This document shows positions 1 to 6,626 of a DNA stretch of 30,934 nt, piece after piece. The stretch comes from Oscillospiraceae bacterium (GTDB lineage Bacteria; Bacillota_A; Clostridia; Oscillospirales; Oscillospiraceae). The stretch spans positions 1 through 30,934 of the forward strand of contig CADAPN010000008.1 of assembly GCA_902789835.1 (NCBI GenBank). The letters are read 5' to 3'. The stretch's first letter is position 1; every line of letters begins with the position of its first letter. Position numbers and translations under genes: made by a program. The notes under the pieces were generated by a model. It did not search any database and had not been told where the DNA came from. It saw only the letters and a list, made by a program, of their open reading frames with translations.

Positions 1-65
1 CGGGTCTTGCCTGCTTCGAGGAAGCCCGTAAACAGGTAGACCGGCATGTCCTGTTTTTTAGCCAA
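1..65 (-). CDS. G3E (CobW/UreG/HypB) family GTPase, N-terminal fragment
   Basis: Partial gene running off the left edge. The minus-strand reading gives MPVYLFTGFLEAGKT, whose GFLEAGKT is a Walker A P-loop of the G3E GTPase family. It follows the complete G3E GTPase of the next entry on the same strand, so the two form a tandem pair and are probably co-translated. Two starts are possible. One is ATG at 47, with only a close AGGA before it. The other is TTG at 65, which has AAGGAG about 10 nt upstream, adds the residues MAKKQD, and overlaps the preceding gene's stop. I prefer the TTG on Shine-Dalgarno grounds but not firmly. Nothing beyond the P-loop is visible, so the substrate or metal is unknown. 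Confidence 0.8.
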   Translation of the reverse strand, partial: MAKKQDMPVYLFTGFLEAGKT

Positions 66-1197
66 TGCTGAACAGCTCCTTCAGGGCATCTTCCTTGATT
101 TTTGCGCCGATCACGCAGAAGCGTCCGGTCACGGCCGGAGCGCCGCGGCGGATATCGGTCTCGCCCGGGACATAGTCAAAGTAGATCCAGTCTCCGTCGC
201 TGGCGCTGACGATTCCTTTTGCGCGCAGGACGGCGCCGTATTTTTCTTCATCCTGAAGCCGGCTCAGCTTCTCGCGAAGCTCTGCCTCGCTGAACTTCTT
301 CGGGGTCTCCATGCCCCAGCTGCCGAACACTTCGTCGGCGTGATGGTGGTGATGATGGTGATGGTGCTCATGCTCGTCATCGTCGTCATCGTCGTGGTGA
401 TGGTGGTGGCACTCGCACTCCGGATCGTCGCATTCCTCGCCGTCCTCATGGTGATGATGGTGATGGTGCTCGTGCTCGCCATCGTCGTCATCGTCATGGT
501 GATGGTGGCACTCGCACTCCGGATCGTCGCACTCCTCGCCGTCCTCATGGTGGTGATGATGGTGATGGTGCTCATGCTCGTGCTCCAGCTCTTTCATCTC
601 GGCCCGCAGTCCGTTCTCCTGCATTGCCGCGAGAATCTGTGCACCGTCCAGCTCCGCCCAGGGGGTCGTGATCAGGCCCGCCTCCGCGTTCATGCCCTTG
701 AGAAGCTCTGTCGCCTCAAGGATCTTCTTCTCGCCTGCGGTGTCGGTTCTGCTCATGACGATGAGGTCGGCGCTGGCCACCTGGTCATTGAAGAACTCAC
801 CGAAGTTGCGCGCATACATTTTTGCCTTGCCGGCATCCACAACCGTAACCTTCGAGCCGATCTTCGCATCCTCGACGCGTTCCACTGCCGCCGCAACATC
901 CGAGAGCTTCCCCACGCCGGAGGGCTCAATCAGGATGCGGTCCGGGGCATAGTCCGAGATAACCTTCTTCAGCGCCTTGGTGAAGTCCCCGACCAGCGTG
1001 CAGCAGATGCAGCCGGAGTTCATCTCCGTGATCTCGATCCCCGCATCCTGCAGGAATCCGCCGTCGATGGCGATGTCGCCGAATTCATTCTCGATCAGGA
1101 CAAGTTTTTCGCCCTTGTATGCTTCCTGAATCAGTTTGCGAATCAGTGTGGTTTTTCCGGCACCAAGAAATCCGGAAAAAATGTCGATTGTTGTCAT
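58..1197 (-). CDS. G3E family GTPase (CobW-like metallochaperone) with His/Asp/Cys-rich repeat
   Basis: 379 aa. Predicted cytoplasmic GTP-dependent metal chaperone or metal-insertion protein. Visible motifs: Walker A GFLGAGKT at residues 9-16, the family metal-binding CxCC motif (CICC, 63-66), Walker B-type ILIEPSG at 88-94, and SRTD at 149-152 where the family has N/TKxD. Between the GTPase core and the C-terminal CobW domain (about 290-379) lies an inserted stretch (205-286) with 37 His, many Asp/Glu and six Cys, built of a 34-residue unit repeated about 2.4 times. Such His tracts in HypB, UreG and ZNG1-like proteins bind Ni or Zn; which metal here cannot be read from sequence. ATG 1197 has GGAGG about 9 nt upstream. 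It precedes a second G3E GTPase. Family is certain; metal and client are unknown. Confidence 0.93.
   Translation of the reverse strand: MTTIDIFSGFLGAGKTTLIRKLIQEAYKGEKLVLIENEFGDIAIDGGFLQDAGIEITEMNSGCICCTLVGDFTKALKKVISDYAPDRILIEPSGVGKLSDVAAAVERVEDAKIGSKVTVVDAGKAKMYARNFGEFFNDQVASADLIVMSRTDTAGEKKILEATELLKGMNAEAGLITTPWAELDGAQILAAMQENGLRAEMKELEHEHEHHHHHHHHEDGEECDDPECECHHHHDDDDDGEHEHHHHHHHEDGEECDDPECECHHHHHDDDDDDEHEHHHHHHHHHADEVFGSWGMETPKKFSEAELREKLSRLQDEEKYGAVLRAKGIVSASDGDWIYFDYVPGETDIRRGAPAVTGRFCVIGAKIKEDALKELFSIG
340..585 (-). repeat. Tandem coding repeat, 102-nt unit, His/Asp/Cys-rich
   Basis: Encodes residues 205-286 of the GTPase. Units begin at residues 207, 241 and 275 (the last truncated). 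Each full unit is EHE, 7-8 His, EDGEECDDPECEC, 4-5 His, then 5-6 Asp (plus one Gly in the first unit), 34 residues in all. The two full units differ only in the lengths of the homopolymeric runs, which suggests a recent duplication with later slippage. Confidence 0.93.
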
Positions 1198-1221
1198 TCT
1201 GTTCTTGCCTCCATTAACTTG

Positions 1222-1241
1222 GACGCTCCGAGAGGAGCATC
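1222..1241 (-). other. Hairpin in the GTPase 5' leader
   Basis: Inverted repeat with 8-bp arms (1222-1229 and 1234-1241, one G-T pair) and a 4-base loop. It lies between the probable promoter and the GGAGG of the GTPase gene. No T-tract follows it on the minus strand, so it does not look like a terminator. It could affect translation or mRNA stability. Confidence 0.5.
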
Positions 1242-1257
1242 TCTTTTCTGACTAATT

Positions 1258-1266
1258 ATCATATCA
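1258..1266 (-). promoter_or_regulatory. Possible extended -10 promoter of the GTPase gene
   Basis: On the minus strand TGATATGAT fits an extended -10 (TGn TATGAT). A TTGACA at 1276-1271 is too close to pair with it, and gives no good -10 at 16-18 bp. The element lies only about 15 bp after the stop of the carboxypeptidase gene. Confidence 0.4.
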
Positions 1267-1280
1267 CTCCTGTCAAGGCT

Positions 1281-2678
1281 CTACAGTTCCCAGCCGGAGC
1301 GTCGCTTTTCTTCATATTCTTTCTGGCGTTTTCTGCGGCGGATTTCGGCCTGGCGCCGCTCTTCCATGTACTTCTCTCTCGCCTTTCGGTAACGGATCTG
1401 CAGCGCCACATAAAGGGCCGCGATCGTCAGCAGCACCATGGTGACGCCGATGACCCAGCTGTTGGAGAAGAAGTCCTTCAGCTGCCGCTTCATGTATTCG
1501 GAGCGGGCCAGGTCCACTTCTTCACGGGTTATGAGGTTCACGGTTCCATAGATTTCCCCGTTGACGCTTACCACGGCCTCGCCGAGGATCTCGCCGGCTT
1601 TCACCGGGGCAACCAGGTCATTGCGGAAAATATTGAAGTCAAGGCTGATGTCGTCGTCCGACGTATCCCGCGGCAGCAGCAGTCTCAGGCGCTGCTGGGG
1701 ATAGAGAACCGCCTTGGCGTGATCCTGTGCCAGCTGTACATCCAGCTCGTAGACCGCCTCCTGCGTGTCGACCACGTTGCGGTAGGAGAAGTCGGTAAAG
1801 CCCCAGTCATAGAGCTTGATCGTGTCTTCAAAGTTCAGATAGTCCTCAATGTGCGCATTCAGCCATCCGTCGCAGCCCATCACAACCGCAAGGAAATGCA
1901 GCCCTTCGCGCTCCGCCGTGGAGATCAGGCAGTATCCGGCCGCCCGGGTATAGCCCGTCTTCACGCCGGCCGCCCCGGTGTAAAGGTAGCGGTTGCCGCC
2001 GTATACCGACTGGCTGCTGATCAGGGCGTTGGAGTTGTGATACTCACGCTCGGCATGGACATTGGTCGCCGGAATGTTGACATCGGCGATGTTGCACACC
2101 ACCAGAAAGTAGTCGTGCTTGATGGCTTCCTGGGTGATGAGCGCCATCTCGTATGCCGTGGTCTGGTTGTTGTTGGAAAGGCCGTTCGGATCGTCAAAGT
2201 GCGTCACCTCGCAGCCGATCTCCTTGACCCGGTCATTCATCATCGCAACGAAGTTGTCGATGCTTCCGCCGATCAGCGATGCCAGCACGTTGCAGGCGTC
2301 ACTGGCGGACTGGATCATGGAGCAGTAAAGCAGGTCACGGAAGGTCATCTGCTCTCCCGGGACAATCTCGGCACTGCTGCTCTCCTCATCCAATCCCGCA
2401 CGGCAGTCCTCCCCCGCCGTGACGATCTCGTCGAGGCTGTGTTCTCCACGCTCCACCGACTCCACCGCCAGCAGGACCGTAATGATTTTTGTCAGACTCG
2501 CCGGTGTCACAACGCTGTCCTGATCTTTGGAATAGATCACTCTGCCGGTATTGAGATCCACCAGAACGATGTTCTTGCCGTTCAGTGCAGGCGCCTGCGT
2601 CGCCCAGGCACAGGGCGCGAAAACCGACAGCGCAAGGCTGAGAAGCAGGATCATGGGCAGAAGCTTGAATTTTTTCAT
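1281..2678 (-). CDS. D-alanyl-D-alanine carboxypeptidase (DacF-type, PBP5 family)
   Basis: 465 aa, serine-type DD-carboxypeptidase that trims the terminal D-Ala from peptidoglycan stem peptides outside the membrane. A signal peptide covers about residues 1-27 (KK, hydrophobic core, AWA). The catalytic motif SLTK is at 61-64 (nucleophile S61, K64) and KTG at 240-242. The second motif reads S-A-S (124-126), where S-x-N is usual. A C-terminal PBP5-type beta domain spans about 300-395. A transmembrane helix at about 408-428 is followed by a strongly basic tail rich in R, K and E, which differs from the usual amphipathic anchor. ATG 2678 has GGGAG about 7 nt upstream. It is a single gene with its own promoter, divergent from comEA. 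Function is secure; the exact paralogue (DacF, DacB or DacA) is not. Confidence 0.93.
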   Translation of the reverse strand: MKKFKLLPMILLLSLALSVFAPCAWATQAPALNGKNIVLVDLNTGRVIYSKDQDSVVTPASLTKIITVLLAVESVERGEHSLDEIVTAGEDCRAGLDEESSSAEIVPGEQMTFRDLLYCSMIQSASDACNVLASLIGGSIDNFVAMMNDRVKEIGCEVTHFDDPNGLSNNNQTTAYEMALITQEAIKHDYFLVVCNIADVNIPATNVHAEREYHNSNALISSQSVYGGNRYLYTGAAGVKTGYTRAAGYCLISTAEREGLHFLAVVMGCDGWLNAHIEDYLNFEDTIKLYDWGFTDFSYRNVVDTQEAVYELDVQLAQDHAKAVLYPQQRLRLLLPRDTSDDDISLDFNIFRNDLVAPVKAGEILGEAVVSVNGEIYGTVNLITREEVDLARSEYMKRQLKDFFSNSWVIGVTMVLLTIAALYVALQIRYRKAREKYMEERRQAEIRRRKRQKEYEEKRRSGWEL

Positions 2679-2836
2679 TTTGTACTCCCGTTTGTTCCAA
2701 GAATGTGGTATGATATCAGCAGAGTGACGCAGATCTGAGGCCGCACGGTCCCGCGTTTTGTCCCGCGTACCGAATCCGTGTACCCGGCTGTTTTCCCCGG
2801 CGCAGGCATCCGATCGGAAAGCAGTATCAAGTTTAT

Positions 2837-2865
2837 ATTATAAAGTTTAGCCGTGGGAATTGCAA
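2837..2865 (-). promoter_or_regulatory. Promoter of the carboxypeptidase gene
   Basis: Minus-strand TTGCAA (2865-2860), 17-bp spacer, TATAAT (2842-2837). This predicts a leader of about 150 nt. That leader contains two direct copies of GTCCCGCGT (2748-2756 and 2760-2768 on the plus strand). Confidence 0.65.
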
Positions 2866-2887
2866 TGGTTTTTTGGAGACGCTGCCC

Positions 2888-3247
2888 ATGAAAAAACGAA
2901 CCGCTCTGTTCCTGGCGCTGCTGGCGTCGGCAGTTTTTATCCTCTTTCTGTTTCTTCAGACGCTCTTTTTTGCGCCGCCGGGTGTTACCGTGCATCCGGT
3001 TCACCGTACCGTCGCCGAGGATCAGCGTGTCGACCTGAATCTGGCGGACGAAGCGCGCCTGCAGGAGCTTCCCGGAATCGGTCCGGCGCTGAGCGCGGCC
3101 ATCGTTTCATGGCGGGAGGAACACGGGTTTTTCCGTTCGGTCGAAGAACTGCAGAAGGTTCCCGGCATCGGTGAAAAGACACTTGCCGGACTCCGGGAGT
3201 ATGTCTATGTGGGAGGGGAGCACACAGATGAAGATTCTGGTGGTTGA
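2888..3247 (+). CDS. comEA: ComEA-like helix-hairpin-helix DNA-binding protein
   Basis: 119 aa. A membrane-anchored DNA-binding protein of the competence (DNA uptake) ComEA type. The N-terminus is a signal anchor (MKKR then a hydrophobic stretch, residues 6-28). After a short linker come VDLNLAD (48-54), the entry motif of ComEA HhH domains, and two helix-hairpin-helix turns, LPGIGP (61-66) and VPGIGE (91-96). The SLBB domain of long ComEA proteins is missing, so this is the short form. ATG 2888 is chosen over an upstream in-frame TTG (2873) because GGAG lies 9 nt before it. It overlaps the response regulator by 20 nt. No comEC follows, so a role in transformation is inferred from the family only. 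Confidence 0.85.
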   Translation: MKKRTALFLALLASAVFILFLFLQTLFFAPPGVTVHPVHRTVAEDQRVDLNLADEARLQELPGIGPALSAAIVSWREEHGFFRSVEELQKVPGIGEKTLAGLREYVYVGGEHTDEDSGG

Positions 3248-3932
3248 CGACGAGCGCCCTCTGGTCAAGGGCATGAAGTTCAATCTTGAGAATGAGGGCT
3301 ATGAAGTCGACTGCTGCTACGACGGGGCCACCGCCGTGGAGCTGGCCCGGACCAATGCCTACGGGCTCATTATTCTCGATCTCATGATGCCGGAGAAGGA
3401 CGGTCTTCAGGCCTGTCAGGAAATCCGCGGCTTTTCTTCCGTCCCCGTCATCATGCTCACTGCGCGCAGTGAGCGCAGTGACCTTCTTCTCGGCTTTGAA
3501 TCCGGTGCGGATGATTATATTACCAAGCCTTTCGATATTCTCGAGCTGAAGGCCCGGGTCCGTGCGCTGCTGCGGCGCTCCAGCCTGAACGCCGCGGCAG
3601 TCTCCGAGGACGAAACGGACCTGCTCCGCTGCGGGCATGTCACCCTCTCGGTCTCCCGCCGGGCCGCATACAAAGACGGCGTCGAAATTGTGCTGACCAT
3701 GAAGGAGTTCGATCTGATGCTCTTCCTGATGCAGAATCCCGGGAAAGTCTACAGCCGGGAAAAGCTTCTGGATCTCGTCTGGGGCTATGACTATCTTGGG
3801 GATTCCCGCACCGTGGATGTTCATATCCGCCGTCTCCGCGAAAAGCTGGAGCGCCACCCGGCCCAGCCGAAGCTGCTCCTGACCAAATGGGGCATCGGCT
3901 ATTATCTGAGCCCGGTCCCCCCTTCCGCCTGA
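3228..3932 (+). CDS. OmpR/PhoB-family response regulator
   Basis: 234 aa cytoplasmic transcription factor of a two-component system. The receiver domain (1-120) has acidic pocket D7/D8, phosphoacceptor D51 (in LILDLMMP), T78 and K100 (ITKPF). The winged-helix DNA-binding domain (about 130-230) carries the LTMKEFDLMLFL and DVHIRRLREK signatures of the OmpR/PhoB class. Start ATG 3228 follows GGGAGGGGAG by 7 nt and lies inside the 3' end of comEA; the longer in-frame reading has no such site. The cognate kinase starts 4 nt after its stop. Closest in type to PhoP/WalR-like regulators of Firmicutes; the stimulus is not deducible. Confidence 0.93.
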   Translation: MKILVVDDERPLVKGMKFNLENEGYEVDCCYDGATAVELARTNAYGLIILDLMMPEKDGLQACQEIRGFSSVPVIMLTARSERSDLLLGFESGADDYITKPFDILELKARVRALLRRSSLNAAAVSEDETDLLRCGHVTLSVSRRAAYKDGVEIVLTMKEFDLMLFLMQNPGKVYSREKLLDLVWGYDYLGDSRTVDVHIRRLREKLERHPAQPKLLLTKWGIGYYLSPVPPSA

Positions 3933-3936
3933 TGTT

Positions 3937-5328
3937 ATGACACATTCCATTCGTTTCAAATTCATCCTGTTTATCCTGGCGATCCTGCTGGTACTGATCC
4001 TGATGATGAACATCTATCCCCTCACCTCTTCCCGCGAAACGATGTTCCAGGAAAAGCGCAGTTCTCTTACCAGCCAGGCTTCCGCCGTTTCCTCGGCGCT
4101 GGCCAGACTCGATTCCCTGTCACCTGATGAGGTTGCAAGGGTAATCGGCGCTATGGATCTGGATAATTTTGACCGGACGGCCGTAATCGGTCCTGACAGC
4201 CGCACGATCTATGACAGCGGCAAAGGAGATTTCGATCCGGAGGATCTCCAGACCGCGCTTCGGGGCAAAACCGCGTTTCAAACCGCTCTGACGCGAACGA
4301 ACTTTATCAGCAGCATTGCCGTCCCCATCCTTTCTCCGGAAGGGGTTCGCGGCGCGGTTGCTCTGTATGAGAACGACCGGGATCTGGCGCGTCTGCTTCT
4401 CGCCGTACGGGAGCGCATCGCCGTACTCTCTCTGATCATCGGCGCTCTGGTTCTTTTGCTGGCGCTGACGTTTTCCTGGGTGGTTCTGCGCCGCCTGAAC
4501 GCGCTCTCCAACAGCATGAACATCGTCGCCGCCGGCAACTACAGCTATCGGCATGCCATCACCGGCAACGATGAGATCAGCGAACTCGGACGGGAGTTCA
4601 ACACCCTGACCGAACAGCTGGAGACCAACGAGGCTCAGCGTCGGCGCTTTGTCTCCGACGCTTCCCATGAGCTCAAGACGCCGCTCGCTTCCATCCGTCT
4701 GCTCTCCGACAGCATTCTGCAGACAGAGAATATGGATCCTGAGACGGTCCGGGAGTTTGTCGCGGACATCCGCACCGAAAGCGACCGCCTGCAGCGCACA
4801 ACGGAAAAGCTCCTGGTACTCTCGCGTATGGACGACGATATTCAGTCGGTTCCGGAACCGGTTGACCTGAAACAGGTAAGCCTGGACACGCTGTCCGCTC
4901 TTGCGCCGCTTGCCCGTGATCGCCGGGTCAGTCTTGGGTCTCAGCTGGACGACGGCTGTGTCGTGATGGCAAGCATTGAGGACATGGAGCGCATCATCTT
5001 CAACCTTGTCGAAAACGCCATCAAATATAACGTTCCGAACGGAAGCGTCACGGTCCGTCTGTCTCAGGACGAGAGCGCTGTCCATCTGAGTGTTGAGGAC
5101 ACCGGTATCGGTATTCAGGAAGAGGACCGTCTCAACATCTTCACGCGCTTCTATCGGGTGGATAAGGCCAGATCCCGCCAAAGCGGCGGAAGCGGCCTGG
5201 GTCTCAGCATCGTACACGACGCGGTGGCCGCCTGCGGCGGCAGCATCCGTGTTGGAAATAACAGGCCGCAGGGCTCCGTTTTTATCGTGAGCTTTCCTCG
5301 GCCCACATCGGAGGAAACTGGTATATGA
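3937..5328 (+). CDS. Membrane sensor histidine kinase
   Basis: 463 aa. Partner of the preceding response regulator: autophosphorylates on His and transfers the phosphate to it. Layout: TM1 about 8-27, extracytoplasmic sensor domain about 28-160, TM2 about 161-184, HAMP about 185-235, dimerisation domain with SHELKTPL (H244), then the ATPase domain with N box (N356 and N360 in NLVENAIKYN), G1 box DTGIGI (388-393) and G2 box GGSGLGL. All catalytic boxes are intact. ATG 3937 has no obvious Shine-Dalgarno, so translation probably depends on coupling to the gene before it. Its stop overlaps the peptidase start as ATGA. PhoR/WalK-like architecture without an obvious PAS domain; the ligand is unknown. 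Confidence 0.93.
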   Translation: MTHSIRFKFILFILAILLVLILMMNIYPLTSSRETMFQEKRSSLTSQASAVSSALARLDSLSPDEVARVIGAMDLDNFDRTAVIGPDSRTIYDSGKGDFDPEDLQTALRGKTAFQTALTRTNFISSIAVPILSPEGVRGAVALYENDRDLARLLLAVRERIAVLSLIIGALVLLLALTFSWVVLRRLNALSNSMNIVAAGNYSYRHAITGNDEISELGREFNTLTEQLETNEAQRRRFVSDASHELKTPLASIRLLSDSILQTENMDPETVREFVADIRTESDRLQRTTEKLLVLSRMDDDIQSVPEPVDLKQVSLDTLSALAPLARDRRVSLGSQLDDGCVVMASIEDMERIIFNLVENAIKYNVPNGSVTVRLSQDESAVHLSVEDTGIGIQEEDRLNIFTRFYRVDKARSRQSGGSGLGLSIVHDAVAACGGSIRVGNNRPQGSVFIVSFPRPTSEETGI

Positions 5329-6404
5329 ACCACATTGTGCAAATCCAAAACAAACTGATCTCGAACGGTCTCGGCGCCATTTTGCTGACCGACGAAAAGA
5401 ACCAGCGCTATGCCGCGGGTTTTCCTTTTACGGACGGCTTTGTCCTGGTCTCCCGGGAAAAAGCCTGGCTGATTACCGATTCGCGCTATATTGAGGCGGC
5501 CCAAGCGATGGCAGGCGGATGTGCCGAGGTGCTGCTTTATGACAACGCGCATCCCAAGATGCGCCTGCTCCGCCAGATTCTCGACCGCGAGGAACTTTCC
5601 TCCCTCGCGGCAGAAGACCGGGAACTCAGCCATGCCGAGTATATGAATCTTGAGCGTCTGCTCGGAATGAATCTGCAGCCGGCCGGCGCACTGATGGAAG
5701 AGCTGCGGGCCTCCAAGGACGAGGAGGAGCTGCGCAGCATGATCGCCGCGCAGCGGATCAGCGAAAAAGCCCTGGAAGACACGCTGCAGGTCATCCGTCC
5801 CGGCATGACCGAGAAGGAAGTCGCCGCCGAACTGGTCTATCGGATGCTCCGATACGGCAGTGAGGGCAATTCCTTCGACCCCATCGTCGTTACCGGCCGG
5901 AACACCAGCAAGCCCCACGGCGTGCCCGGGGACACCGTTCTTCAGCCGGGCGACTTCATCACCATGGACTTCGGCAGTCTGCGGGACGGGTACTGCAGCG
6001 ACATGACCCGCACCGTCGCGCTCTGCGAAGCTTCGGATGAGATGAAACAGGTTTACGACCTTGTCCTGAAGGCGCAGCTGGCGGGCATCGCCGCCGGCAA
6101 AGCCGGAATCCCCGGCTGTGAAATTGACCGTGCGGCCAGAACGGTCATCACGGAAGCCGGATACGGGGAGTACTTCGGTCACGGTTTCGGCCACTGCCTC
6201 GGTCTGGATATCCATGAGTCCCCCTTTGCCAATCCGCGCGGTCAGGCCGTTATGCCCGAGAACAGTGTATGCAGTGCGGAGCCGGGCATCTACATTCCCG
6301 GCCGCTTCGGCGTCCGGATTGAGGACGTCATGATCCTTCGCGCCGAGGGCAGCGAGGTCATTACTCGCGCGCCGAAGACGGAGCTGCTCATTGTCGGGCG
6401 CTGA
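5325..6404 (+). CDS. Xaa-Pro peptidase (aminopeptidase P / prolidase, M24 family)
   Basis: 359 aa cytoplasmic metallopeptidase that cleaves Xaa-Pro bonds. The N-terminal creatinase-like domain is about 1-125, the C-terminal pita-bread catalytic domain about 130-359. All five dinuclear metal ligands are visible: D215 (MDFG), D226, H290 (GHGFGHCLGLDIHE), E319 (AEPG) and E333 (RIED), plus catalytic H297. Length is normal for the short Firmicutes PepP/PepQ form. The start ATG overlaps the kinase stop by 4 nt, so it is the last gene of the comEA-regulator-kinase-peptidase operon. Dipeptidase and aminopeptidase cannot be told apart by eye. Confidence 0.92.
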   Translation: MNHIVQIQNKLISNGLGAILLTDEKNQRYAAGFPFTDGFVLVSREKAWLITDSRYIEAAQAMAGGCAEVLLYDNAHPKMRLLRQILDREELSSLAAEDRELSHAEYMNLERLLGMNLQPAGALMEELRASKDEEELRSMIAAQRISEKALEDTLQVIRPGMTEKEVAAELVYRMLRYGSEGNSFDPIVVTGRNTSKPHGVPGDTVLQPGDFITMDFGSLRDGYCSDMTRTVALCEASDEMKQVYDLVLKAQLAGIAAGKAGIPGCEIDRAARTVITEAGYGEYFGHGFGHCLGLDIHESPFANPRGQAVMPENSVCSAEPGIYIPGRFGVRIEDVMILRAEGSEVITRAPKTELLIVGR

Positions 6405-6496
6405 GGCCTTCCGGCCGGATATCGGCCCCGTGTGCAAAGGAATTGTTAAAATTCTTGAAGTTCATATTAATTTCACATTATTTTGATGGAAATAAC

Positions 6497-6502
6497 TATA
6501 AT
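6497..6502 (+). promoter_or_regulatory. Possible -10 element upstream of the activase gene
   Basis: TATAAT in the AT-rich 222-bp gap between the peptidase and the activase gene. No convincing -35 lies at 16-18 bp. A terminator-like hairpin lies between this element and the gene, so it may serve a short leader transcript or be fortuitous. Confidence 0.25.
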
Positions 6503-6543
6503 ACTTCCTTGAGCAGCAAAACGATTTTTCACAGTCATGATAC

Positions 6544-6580
6544 AAAAGCTGGGTATATTCGGATATGCTCAGCTTTTTCT
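6544..6580 (+). terminator. Rho-independent terminator (or leader attenuator) before the activase gene
   Basis: A 15-bp stem (6544-6558 with 6563-6577, two G-T pairs) with loop TCGG, then a T-rich tail. It lies 140 nt after the peptidase stop and 47 nt before the next gene's start. The simplest reading is the end of the comEA operon. A TATAAT upstream leaves open an attenuator. Confidence 0.75.
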
Positions 6581-6626
6581 TTATGCTCTTTCCTCTTGCA
6601 AGACTATATTCCGCAGGTGATTGCTT

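Noticed and set aside
340..585. CRISPR or minisatellite interpretation of the repeated segment
   Set aside because: The repeat is in frame, of codon-multiple length, and lies within a conserved GTPase; there are no spacers.
46..1251. Long plus-strand open frame opposite the GTPase gene, rich in M, V and L
   Set aside because: It is the antisense of the His/Asp repeat; no ribosome site or family features, and the minus strand has full G3E motifs.
1252..1276. Possible Fur or Zur box (ATGATAATTAGTCA region) before the GTPase gene
   Set aside because: Only one GATAAT-like hexamer is present and the dyad is poor; it does not match either consensus well.
3455..3474. Perfect 20-bp palindrome with an adjacent 9-bp direct repeat inside the response regulator gene
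   Set aside because: It encodes A-R-S-E-R-S-D of the receiver domain. The codons CGC AGT GAG / CGC AGT GAC explain the repeat, and no regulatory signal is nearby.
6413..6432. GGCC-rich inverted repeat just after the peptidase gene
   Set aside because: Arms are four to five bases and no T-tract follows; the real terminator is at 6544-6580.
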